Shown piece after piece: positions 57,264-64,000 of a DNA stretch of 64,000 nt. The position numbers were made by a program, and so were the translations under genes. The notes below the pieces were generated by a model that had not been told where the DNA came from, ran no database searches, and saw only the letters and a list, made by a program, of their open reading frames with translations. Source of the stretch: a virus. How positions within the stretch are numbered: position 1 is the first letter of the stretch; every line of letters begins with the position of its first letter. The DNA lies in the IMG/VR virus record IMGVR_UViG_3300025030_000046, positions 1 to 64,000 of that record; one strand, 5' to 3'.

Positions 57264-57722
57264 TTATGCTGTTTTTGTTAAAACTTTAGAATATCTGTCA
57301 TACATTACAATACTTCCTGCTACGCTTACATTTAAACAATGATCTCCAGCAATTTGTATTATATCGTGACATTTAGCTAACGCTTCTTTAGTGAGACCAT
57401 GATCCTCTGCTCCTAATAAATATACACATCTTTCAGGGTGTACATATTTTTCTAATTTTCTAGATTTATCGTCAAGTTCAATTCCAACAAGTCTACAATC
57501 AAAGGGTAAATGATTATAGAAATCTTCAAATGTTTCATAGTGATACAAAGGAATATGTTTAAATGTTTTCATGGTGTCGCTAGATTGTTTTTTATATCTT
57601 TTGCCAATGGTATATATAAAATCTGCCCCAAGTATATTTGCACTTCTCCACAACGTTCCTATATTACTTTCCGTTTTAATATTTTGTATACCTATTCCGA
57701 AAAATCCTCTTTGGTCAATCAT
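57264..57722 (-). CDS. SpoU/TrmH-type RNA 2'-O-methyltransferase
   Basis: A 152-residue SPOUT methyltransferase. Motif 1 is NIGTLWRSANILG, motif 2 VYLLGAEDHGL, and motif 3 LNVSVAGSIVMYDR, forming the knotted SAM site. Such enzymes methylate ribose 2'-O in tRNA or rRNA; short ones like this resemble TrmL. First gene after its own promoter. Confidence 0.88.
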   Translation of the reverse strand: MIDQRGFFGIGIQNIKTESNIGTLWRSANILGADFIYTIGKRYKKQSSDTMKTFKHIPLYHYETFEDFYNHLPFDCRLVGIELDDKSRKLEKYVHPERCVYLLGAEDHGLTKEALAKCHDIIQIAGDHCLNVSVAGSIVMYDRYSKVLTKTA

Positions 57723-57764
57723 TTTTATCCCTCACTTTTATATTTTCTTTTCTTTGCTGATATT

Positions 57765-57793
57765 ATATTACCAAACTATGGTATTGGTGTCAA
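57765..57793 (-). promoter_or_regulatory. sigma-A-type promoter
   Basis: TTGACA (57788-57793) with TAATAT (57765-57770) at 17 bases; TATAAT also overlaps at 20 bases. AAAATATAAAATAAA lies upstream. It drives the methyltransferase and the genes beyond. Confidence 0.85.
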
Positions 57794-57832
57794 CATTTAT
57801 TTTATATTTTACTTAATTGAATTTTGAGATGA

Positions 57833-59788
57833 TTAATTAATCATCTCAATAAACTGTTCTTCGGTTATTATTGGCACATTTAATGCTTTAGCCGATTTAT
57901 TCTTTGATGAGCCAGATGTATTGTCATTATTGATTAAGTATGATGTTTTAGCACTCACTGATCCAGAGCATTTTCCGCCAAACTCTTCGATTTTACTTTG
58001 CAATTCTTTTCGATTTGTAAAATGATTTACATCCCCAGTAATAACGAATATTTTACCCTCTAATTTATTTGAGATAGTGGTCTGTATAGGCTTGCTAATT
58101 GTAATGCAATCTAATAATGCATTAACTTGATTTAAGTTTTCGGTATTAACAAAATAATCATTAACTGATTGTGCCGTAATTTCTCCAAAATCCTCAATGT
58201 TAGTCAAGTCATAATTGTCATTAAGTACTTTTAAGAACGTATTCATGTCATTATTAAAATGTTTTGCTAATCTTTTTGCTCCACCCAATCCTATCTGATT
58301 AATTCCTAGAGCATAGATTAATCTATGAAATTCTATTGTTCTCGATTTTTCAATAGCAGCAATTAGATTATTATAAGATTTAACACCGAACCCTTCCATT
58401 GTGATTATTTCTTTTTTATATTGTTCTAATTTATAAATGTCAGTAAAGTCTTTTATGAATTCTTTATCGATAAACTTTTCAATTGTTGCTTCACTCAATC
58501 CTTCAATATCCATTGCATCTTTGGAACAAAAATGAACAAACTTGTTTACTAATTTTGAAGGGCAGCTTTCATTTTCACAAAATAAAAATCTTGCTTCTTT
58601 TGGAGTTTTAATCACAAGCTCACTTCCACATGAAGGACAATGCATATCAATTTTATATGTACCTGAACGTGTAAGATTTTCTTCAATTTGAGGTATTACT
58701 GCATTGGCACGATAAACAGTAATCGTATCACCAATGCCTAATTGTAATGCTTCAAATATATCATAATTATGTAGACTTGCCTTTGACACACTTACGCCAT
58801 CTATATCAACTTCATCAAAAAAGCTTGTTATAGATGTCATTCCCGTTCTTGTAGTGTTTAGTTTAACGCCTCTAAATTTTGTTTCACTACTATCGTCATT
58901 CCATTTTAGTGCGTATAATGCTTTACTATGATGCCCAGTGACCCCTTGCGCCTTACCATATTCAATATCATTAAATTCAAAAATCAAACCATCTGTGAGA
59001 TATGGTAGTTTTTTAACATTTTCTTCAAACATGTTGACCGATTCATTAATTACACTTTTATTAATAAGATTATAAAAAACTACTTCAAACCCCAATGATT
59101 TTAAAAATTCAAACTGTTCGGTTTTATACTTAAATACATCATCGCATTTTACAATTCCAAAAGCTATAAACATTAAATTTCTATCTTTTGTAATTCTAGC
59201 ATCTAATTGTCTTACACTTCCCGCTGCTAAATTTCTAGGGTTTGAATAAGTTTTTTCTCCTTTAAGCATTAATTCAGTATTAATTCTTTCAAAATCTTTA
59301 AATGTAACTAATCCTTCTCCACGAATCTCTAAATATCCGTTATAGTTAATTGTAAGCGGTATATTAGTAAATGTTTTGACTGTATGCGTTACATCTTCTC
59401 CCTCTTCTCCTCCACCTCTGGTAATTGCCTGTTGAAGTTTACCTTCGTTATATTTGAGTACTAAAGTTAACCCATCTAGCTTCCATGATTCAACGCAATC
59501 CTTATCCCCAATAAACTTAACTACATCATTAACATCTTTTGATTTTTCGGCAGATAACATTGATTCAGAATGCTTTACTTTTTGTAGAAAATCAACTACA
59601 CTTCCTTGTACTTTTTGAGTTGGTGAATTTGACAATATGTAATTAGTCTCTACCTCTAATTGTGACAACTCGTCATAAAGCAAGTCATATTGTTTATCAG
59701 TCATAATCGGGTTATCATTTACATAATAACTATTACACGCTTCTACTAGTGTATTAACTAATTCTTTTATTCTTTCTATTTTGTTCAT
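57833..59788 (-). CDS. ligA: NAD+-dependent DNA ligase
   Basis: A 651-residue bacterial-type ligase with Ia domain, adenylation domain (catalytic K103 in SWKLDGLTL, then GGGEEGEDVTHTV), OB fold, zinc finger (CPSCGS, then CENESCPSK), helix-hairpin-helix repeats and a C-terminal BRCT domain (EGKIFVITGDVNHFTNRKEL). It joins nicks in phage DNA using NAD+, like the PARP that draws on the same cofactor. ATG at 59788 follows GGAGG. Length and motifs are full. Confidence 0.95.
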   Translation of the reverse strand: MNKIERIKELVNTLVEACNSYYVNDNPIMTDKQYDLLYDELSQLEVETNYILSNSPTQKVQGSVVDFLQKVKHSESMLSAEKSKDVNDVVKFIGDKDCVESWKLDGLTLVLKYNEGKLQQAITRGGGEEGEDVTHTVKTFTNIPLTINYNGYLEIRGEGLVTFKDFERINTELMLKGEKTYSNPRNLAAGSVRQLDARITKDRNLMFIAFGIVKCDDVFKYKTEQFEFLKSLGFEVVFYNLINKSVINESVNMFEENVKKLPYLTDGLIFEFNDIEYGKAQGVTGHHSKALYALKWNDDSSETKFRGVKLNTTRTGMTSITSFFDEVDIDGVSVSKASLHNYDIFEALQLGIGDTITVYRANAVIPQIEENLTRSGTYKIDMHCPSCGSELVIKTPKEARFLFCENESCPSKLVNKFVHFCSKDAMDIEGLSEATIEKFIDKEFIKDFTDIYKLEQYKKEIITMEGFGVKSYNNLIAAIEKSRTIEFHRLIYALGINQIGLGGAKRLAKHFNNDMNTFLKVLNDNYDLTNIEDFGEITAQSVNDYFVNTENLNQVNALLDCITISKPIQTTISNKLEGKIFVITGDVNHFTNRKELQSKIEEFGGKCSGSVSAKTSYLINNDNTSGSSKNKSAKALNVPIITEEQFIEMIN

Positions 59789-59847
59789 ATTGACCTCCAG
59801 TTTTATATTTTGTTTCAATAAATTTCAGATTCTATTATAATTCTTAA

Positions 59848-60102
59848 TTAAAATAAATCTGTAAATTCCATTACCTTACAACCTTCAAATTCTGCTCCTT
59901 TTTGTGTATTATTTGCCTGTAATTGTTCTTTTTGTTCGATGAAAAAATAAGGATATTCCAAATACGTTTTATTATCTATGTCATCAACATTGTAACCCAA
60001 AGTATTTACATAATTAATTACTTGTTGACACTGATTTTCGTCCGTGACATGTATTGCTATTTCTCCATTTTTAAAATTTTCTTCTAAAAACCTATTATTC
60101 AT
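59848..60102 (-). CDS. hypothetical protein
   Basis: An 84-residue protein (MNNRFLEENFKNGEIAIHV) with a beta-alpha pattern resembling short phage proteins of unknown role. ATG at 60102 follows GGAG at 9 bases. Confidence 0.62.
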   Translation of the reverse strand: MNNRFLEENFKNGEIAIHVTDENQCQQVINYVNTLGYNVDDIDNKTYLEYPYFFIEQKEQLQANNTQKGAEFEGCKVMEFTDLF

Positions 60103-60142
60103 ATAATTACGCTCCATTTTACATATCAAATTTAGTATTTAT

Positions 60143-60430
60143 TTAAAACGCTGTACTTCTTTTTATATTGTATTTGCTTAATATGTCATTTAACTTTGTT
60201 ACATGCTCGCTATTTCCATCCATACCACCTAACTCATCGTCAATATATCCATAGCACATATCAATTAAATATTGCAGATCTTCGTTATCTACTTTTAACT
60301 TAGCTATTATTTCTTTATCGTTGGCTATTATATTACTCGTAGAAAAATCTTTAAATGTCATCACTGGCTTTCCTTCTTTATTTGATATAGTCATCTCGCA
60401 TCCATCTTTTATTTTAAATTTATCTATCAT
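60143..60430 (-). CDS. hypothetical protein
   Basis: A 95-residue protein (MIDKFKIKDGCEMTISNKEG). ATG at 60430 follows AAAGGAG. An N-terminal beta sandwich-like segment and a helical end. No motif. Confidence 0.6.
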   Translation of the reverse strand: MIDKFKIKDGCEMTISNKEGKPVMTFKDFSTSNIIANDKEIIAKLKVDNEDLQYLIDMCYGYIDDELGGMDGNSEHVTKLNDILSKYNIKRSTAF

Positions 60431-60459
60431 ACTATCTCCTTTCTGTATTAATACAACGT

Positions 60460-60782
60460 TCATTTAATTGCATTTTTAGCATCTTGCTCACACATAAACA
60501 CTGTCTTATTAATTTCATCACTATCTATCTCAATATGACCTTCACAATAACTGTAAGAATCAAATTTAAACATAAATCCACTATTAGATATAAATCCACT
60601 ATTAGATATAAATCCACTATTAGATATAAATCCACTATTAGATATAAATCTTATTTCAATAACTACACCAGAATAAACACTAGCTAAAAATCGCCATCTG
60701 CCACAAGTTCATTGTCTTCTTCGGCACAATAAAACAATTTAGTACCAATTTGTATTGGAAGATCTATTAAATAATTTAACAT
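60460..60782 (-). pseudogene. protein with tandem 6-residue repeats, frameshifted
   Basis: MLNYLIDLPIQIGTKLFYC reads to ADGDF and stops; one extra T at the five-base run (60686-60690) gives LASVYSGVVIEIRF and then four copies of ISNSGF and the tail FKFDSYSYCEGHIE to NAIK. The joined length is about 107 residues. The N-terminus resembles a phage family starting MLNYLxDLP. The repeats come from an 18-bp DNA expansion and may form a beta hairpin stack. Confidence 0.65.
60572..60650. repeat. 18-bp tandem repeat, four copies
   Basis: ATAAATCCACTATTAGAT occurs four times without change at 60572-60643, plus seven bases of a fifth. It keeps the reading frame of the gene it lies in. Perfect identity suggests recent slippage. 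Confidence 0.95.
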
Positions 60783-60814
60783 TTTTTTTTCTTACCTTTC
60801 TATGAATTTTAGTT

Positions 60815-61027
60815 TTATTTTATTTTGTAAATTATTTCATAGTTATTTACCATGTCATCAATATATTTAACTGGAATATTAAAATATCTAGGTGGTAAAC
60901 CCAAACTCTTAATATATGGGTTATCGTCCATTATGTCTATAGCATACTCTGTTTTAATATTTATGTGATCTACACTATCTTCTTCATGTTTTTCATACAA
61001 TAAATCAATAACCTCATATAATTCCAT
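60815..61027 (-). CDS. hypothetical protein
   Basis: A 70-residue protein (MELYEVIDLLYEKHEEDSV) with YIKSLGLPPRYFNIPVKYI near the end. No known domain. Confidence 0.6.
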   Translation of the reverse strand: MELYEVIDLLYEKHEEDSVDHINIKTEYAIDIMDDNPYIKSLGLPPRYFNIPVKYIDDMVNNYEIIYKIK

Positions 61028-61057
61028 AATTATATCCCCTTAGATAAAACTTAATTT

Positions 61058-61246
61058 CTATTGACCTTTTACGTTTTGTTTTTGCAAAAATTGTTCAATC
61101 GTTTCTAGATTATTATTAATCTTATATTGGCTCATTATACTAAGCAAACTATCATAACCCACTCTGTATTTATTACATGTTTCTATTAATTTTATTGATG
61201 TTTTTTTATCAAATCCTGCCTTTTCAAAAAAATTATACTCTTCCAT
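61058..61246 (-). CDS. hypothetical protein
   Basis: A 62-residue helical protein (MEEYNFFEKAGFDKKTSIKL), ATG at 61246 after GGAGG. Function unknown. Confidence 0.58.
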   Translation of the reverse strand: MEEYNFFEKAGFDKKTSIKLIETCNKYRVGYDSLLSIMSQYKINNNLETIEQFLQKQNVKGQ

Positions 61247-61270
61247 TATATCCTCCAATCTAATTAAAAC

Positions 61271-61438
61271 TCAAATTTTATCGTATAACCTCAAACCAGC
61301 AATATGTATAATTCCATTTTTACCTCTATATCCATCAACCTCACATGTGTAATCCTTGCCGTTAGTGACATCTAGACTATGAACATATTTGCTTTTTATA
61401 AAATGCTTGCAAAACCATGTTTTAAACCTTTTTAGCAT
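61271..61438 (-). CDS. small basic protein
   Basis: A 55-residue frame (MLKRFKTWFCKHFIKSKYV) with an amphipathic basic N-terminal helix. GGGAGG site. Function unknown. Confidence 0.58.
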   Translation of the reverse strand: MLKRFKTWFCKHFIKSKYVHSLDVTNGKDYTCEVDGYRGKNGIIHIAGLRLYDKI

Positions 61439-61463
61439 AAAAAACCTCCCTTTTTAATAAAAT

Positions 61464-61697
61464 TCAAGTTTTGTCTACTTTATTATTGATATATTTATCT
61501 AATATTTCATCTAAATCTGGGCATATCCAATTCCATTTATAGTCACAATCTTCACAAATTAAGTTATAATCAGCTAATTGAACAAGTATATTATCGCTAT
61601 TGCATTTAGGACAATGATGTATACTACCTCTTTTAATCCCAATATCTTCATAAAATGGCATTAATCTTCTTTTACCTCTTATGATGTCATCATTCAT
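61464..61697 (-). CDS. zinc-ribbon protein
   Basis: A 77-residue protein with CPKC, CEDC and a following WNWICPDL. One zinc ribbon plus a basic N-terminus (MNDDIIRGKRRLMPF). ATG at 61697 follows GAAAGGAG. Confidence 0.68.
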   Translation of the reverse strand: MNDDIIRGKRRLMPFYEDIGIKRGSIHHCPKCNSDNILVQLADYNLICEDCDYKWNWICPDLDEILDKYINNKVDKT

Positions 61698-61733
61698 AAA
61701 TAAACTCCTTTCTAAATAAAGTATCTCTTTCAT

Positions 61734-62026
61734 TTAAAAATAATCATGACCCATAATTTCTGTATCAACCTCTCTAAATTGAATATTAAATGTATTTTCA
61801 ATAAGCGGTTTGATTTTTCAATGAAACATGTGGGGCAAACATCTATTACATATCCTGTTCTACAATCTCCTTCTGGATAATTACATCCTAACTTTGCATT
61901 AATATTTACTTCAGACTGTTCATAACTTTCTCTATTTGACATATCTATATTACATATGTCGCAAACAACTTTATCTATTACTTCTCTTTCTTTAATTAAT
62001 TGTGGTTCAATCTTTATAAATTTCAT
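61734..62026 (-). pseudogene. zinc-finger phage protein, frameshifted
   Basis: MKFIKIEPQLIKEREVI, CDIC and CPTC are in frame to FIEK; one extra A in the run 61814-61818 restores IKPLIENTFNIQFREVDTE. The joined 97 residues match small phage proteins with two CxxC pairs and a P-L-I-E tail. GGAGG site. The written frame ends at 61730. Confidence 0.68.
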
Positions 62027-62048
62027 AGTATACCTCCATACGAAAGTT

Positions 62049-62357
62049 TCATTTTATATTAACTTCTTTTCTTTCTGATAATATATCCATAAACCAAAGT
62101 AAATCTTCTTTATTCCTCAATCCTCCAACAAGCTCACAAAAATCACTTCTTTGTTTAACAGATAATATATTCCAAACAGATGCAAAATCTTTAAGTAATT
62201 CGAATATACCTATAAATTGTCTTGGAAAACTAAAACTACATTCTTCTTTTGGTAATGATAATTTAAAAATAGGTAATGTTTCTCCGTTTTCATATAAATA
62301 AGATAATCTTATAGATGCTACATTTAAAATATTATAAATATTAAACTTATTATTCAT
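62049..62357 (-). CDS. hypothetical protein
   Basis: A 102-residue mixed protein (MNNKFNIYNILNVASIRLSY) with FPRQFIGIFELLKDF and a CELVGGLRN segment. No known domain. Confidence 0.6.
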   Translation of the reverse strand: MNNKFNIYNILNVASIRLSYLYENGETLPIFKLSLPKEECSFSFPRQFIGIFELLKDFASVWNILSVKQRSDFCELVGGLRNKEDLLWFMDILSERKEVNIK

Positions 62358-62397
62358 AATTTTCTCCCTTTCAATAAAGTAATACTTTTATATTAAT

Positions 62398-62673
62398 TTA
62401 CAACCATTTTTCTTTAATCTTTTGCAATCTTTTATCTTCTTCTATGGGTAAGAGACACCTTGTATCGCCATCAGCATAGCCACTATTATAAAAAACTTCT
62501 AGCATTGATATTAATATTTCAAAAGCAGTTTTAAAATCTGGAGATTTTAATAACTGTTTTAAAATATCACAACTACACCAAGCACCACAGTAATCACGAA
62601 TTTCACCATAGGTTTGCTCTATATATTTAATATCTTTGTATAATTGCTTGTATTTACTGGATAAATTTTCCAT
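62398..62673 (-). CDS. hypothetical protein
   Basis: A 91-residue helical protein (MENLSSKYKQLYKDIKYIEQ) with CGAWCSC and a conserved-looking YADGDTRCLLP. The cysteines might bind metal. Function unknown. Confidence 0.6.
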   Translation of the reverse strand: MENLSSKYKQLYKDIKYIEQTYGEIRDYCGAWCSCDILKQLLKSPDFKTAFEILISMLEVFYNSGYADGDTRCLLPIEEDKRLQKIKEKWL

Positions 62674-62697
62674 ATGATTCTCCTTAAAATTTCACAT

Positions 62698-62910
62698 TTA
62701 TTGAATCTTCTGTTTGTCACTTCTACAAGCTAATTTCTTATATTTAATTTTTATACAATTATGAGGATTTCCCTTGCATATAGAAACATCTGCTACAAAA
62801 CTATTTTCACAACATGGAGAACTACTTGGAGATTCTTCATAATAAGAACAATTACCGCCTAATCTATTCTGTGGTTTGTCTGGATTATATCTTGGTTTTC
62901 CCTTACTCAT
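62698..62910 (-). CDS. Cys-rich small protein
   Basis: A 70-residue protein (MSKGKPRYNPDKPQNRLGGN, then CSYYEE, CCEN and C-x-G-N-P-x-x-C). It resembles phage proteins with four cysteines in a CSYYE motif. ATG at 62910 follows GGAG. Confidence 0.62.
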   Translation of the reverse strand: MSKGKPRYNPDKPQNRLGGNCSYYEESPSSSPCCENSFVADVSICKGNPHNCIKIKYKKLACRSDKQKIQ

Positions 62911-62940
62911 CATAAACTCCTTATAAAATTTTTCTTTTAT

Positions 62941-63168
62941 CTAAATTCTTTTCTCACCTTTAGAAAATCTTCCATTACTTTCTGGATTGTATTCATATTC
63001 TTTGTCGCAAACAGTACACTGTAACCAAGATGCGCCATTTACGCCTACGTCATTTAGCTTACTTTTCTTAGAGAGCTTACCGTTTGTTAAAACCTTATTA
63101 CTTTCTTCATAGGTTTTTTCGGCTACTAATTTTAATTGACCACCGCAATCGCATTTAAATTTACTCAT
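62941..63168 (-). CDS. zinc-ribbon protein
   Basis: A 75-residue protein with CDC and CTVC pairs (residues 6-8 and 52-55) and GASWLQC, a single zinc ribbon. AGGTGAG site. Function unknown. Confidence 0.66.
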   Translation of the reverse strand: MSKFKCDCGGQLKLVAEKTYEESNKVLTNGKLSKKSKLNDVGVNGASWLQCTVCDKEYEYNPESNGRFSKGEKRI

Positions 63169-63198
63169 CTTCTCACCTCTTTAAACCAATCTGTGAAT

Positions 63199-63534
63199 TT
63201 ATCTTAATTTGTATCTAATATATTCTATTACATCTTCTTGCCTATGCCAATCATCTTCCCAATACTTCGTACCCAACTCTTGTCTTATCATTCCCATAAT
63301 GCATTGAGTTTCTATCCATACTTTATATGGATTTCTTTTCTCTGGGCTGTAAGTAATCGCCATATGACAGCAGTTATAATCAACTACAATTTGAATATAA
63401 TTCTTCTCTGTCTTCAACATATCATTAAAATAATAGACTGGTTTTATAGGCTGCTTATTTGAATTATATGTTGGTTTAGGTTTCTTCCTATTAAGATGCT
63501 GAATAATTTTATCAAACATAGGATATTCATTCAT
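63199..63534 (-). CDS. hypothetical protein
   Basis: A 111-residue basic protein (MNEYPMFDKIIQHLNRKKPK) with VWIETQCIMGMIRQELGTKYW. No known domain. Confidence 0.6.
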   Translation of the reverse strand: MNEYPMFDKIIQHLNRKKPKPTYNSNKQPIKPVYYFNDMLKTEKNYIQIVVDYNCCHMAITYSPEKRNPYKVWIETQCIMGMIRQELGTKYWEDDWHRQEDVIEYIRYKLR

Positions 63535-63563
63535 ATTATCACTTCTTTCTCACATTCTATTTC

Positions 63564-63588
63564 GTAACCTTACTCGCAGTAGGGTTAC
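63564..63588 (-). promoter_or_regulatory. intergenic hairpin, repeat family member
   Basis: GTAACC (63564-63569) pairs with GGTTAC (63583-63588), with an inner TAC/GTA extension around a TGCGA loop. It is the strongest stem of the family and precedes the 111-residue gene. Confidence 0.65.
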
Positions 63589-63627
63589 AAATTCACATTT
63601 CCATATAAAATATCCTTTTCATTTAAA

Positions 63628-63804
63628 CTATAATTTAATATACTTTAATACAACTAATATAAATGCTAAACTATACAAAATTTTTATGCTTATTTCTAAA
63701 TCCTTAATTACGTCTACATTTTCGCTATACTTCTTTAGCGTTTTTATAATTCCAATTAATATTGCGATTAAAAATAAAATTACTGTTACAATTAATATTG
63801 TCAT
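63628..63804 (-). CDS. two-helix membrane protein
   Basis: A 58-residue protein with hydrophobic segments at about 2-22 and 42-56 and a charged loop (KTLKKYSENVDVIKDLE). ATG at 63804 follows AAGGAG and overlaps the upstream stop. Confidence 0.62.
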   Translation of the reverse strand: MTILIVTVILFLIAILIGIIKTLKKYSENVDVIKDLEISIKILYSLAFILVVLKYIKL

Positions 63805-63965
63805 TAAATCTCCTTGTTTAATTTTTCTATCTTTATTATACCATCGCATCCACTACAAAGTTTATAAAAAACTACCATTCCGTTTTCTGAATTGTATTTA
63901 ATTGTTTTTGTTGGCTCGGTTTCACAATCTGGGCAAACTAACTTTCCATCTTTTATAATCGCCAT
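63804..63965 (-). CDS. small zinc-ribbon protein
   Basis: A 53-residue frame (MAIIKDGKLVCPDCETEPTK) with CPDC and CSGC pairs, a single zinc ribbon. The stop overlaps the next start. The remaining bases to 64000 hold only the end of another leftward gene. Confidence 0.66.
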   Translation of the reverse strand: MAIIKDGKLVCPDCETEPTKTIKYNSENGMVVFYKLCSGCDGIIKIEKLNKEI

Positions 63966-64000
63966 TTTAGTTATTCTCGTCTTTTTAATGTTTTTAGCCT

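Noticed and set aside
60572-60650. Possible CRISPR array or replication iterons
   Set aside because: The units are directly adjacent without spacers and stay in frame with a coding sequence, so an in-gene tandem expansion explains them better.
1-64000. Insertion sequences
   Set aside because: No transposase motif or terminal repeat pair with target duplication was seen, apart from intron, intein and homing genes.

Overview
The window is an AT-rich stretch of a large tailed bacteriophage, or plasmid-like prophage, of an anaerobic low-GC Firmicute, most likely a Clostridium. The reasons are the codon use and strong AGGAGG ribosome sites, a class III (oxygen-sensitive) ribonucleotide reductase with its radical-SAM activase, an XkdX-holin-amidase lysis end typical of clostridial phages, and near-continuous packing of small one-direction genes. 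No ribosomal, core metabolic or insertion-sequence genes were seen.

Layout. Bases 1-3790 (+ strand) are the 3' end of the late operon: a GIY-YIG homing endonuclease, tail-end small proteins including XkdX, a frameshifted HNH gene, holin, amidase endolysin and a one-helix membrane protein, ending at a terminator. Everything from 3871 to the right edge is on the minus strand and converges on that terminator. Bases 3.8-6.1 kb form an integration module: large serine recombinase, an intact tRNA-Ala(GGC), a stand-alone recombinase-type zinc ribbon and a repeated GTACCCC-containing site. Bases 6.4-16 kb hold a RusA resolvase, two HNH homing endonucleases and a nucleotide block: 5'(3')-nucleotidase, thymidine kinase, dUTPase, FTR-like protein, NrdG, glutaredoxin, and NrdD split by a group I intron with its own HNH gene. 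Bases 16-27.5 kb are about 35 small genes, mostly unassignable, among them a radical-SAM protein, zinc ribbons, an S4-like protein and a lipoprotein pair. Bases 27.5-36.8 kb are the replication core: DNA polymerase III alpha carrying an intein, Cas4/RecB-like nuclease, primase, helicase, SSB, ERF annealing protein and HD hydrolase. Bases 37-47 kb carry a frameshifted cytosine methyltransferase, a vWA protein and a striking operon of LemA, a two-helix membrane protein, a WGR-PARP, an AP2-type protein and a macrodomain. Bases 48-51.5 kb hold two unusual structured RNA loci (a 110-nt tRNA-like RNA and a 543-nt ORF-free region closed by a 15-bp helix), an Nmad1-like protein, a 3D-domain protein and a phosphoesterase. 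Bases 52-64 kb are mostly small zinc-ribbon and unknown genes plus an NAD-dependent DNA ligase and a SpoU methyltransferase.

Regulation. Five good sigma-A-type promoters on the minus strand (about 6.13, 15.99, 27.48, 50.77 and 57.78 kb) divide the early region into long operons. Two recurrent junction signatures precede many genes: an AT-rich TAAAATATAAAA block and a TTTTATWGAAAGGAG ribosome-site cassette. A family of related small hairpins sits at selected junctions.

Caution. At least ten genes carry a single-base frameshift, mostly in A or G runs, and one has an in-frame stop. The pattern suggests homopolymer sequence errors, though real decay or programmed frameshifting cannot be excluded. 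Functional calls come from motifs read by eye; no database search was run.
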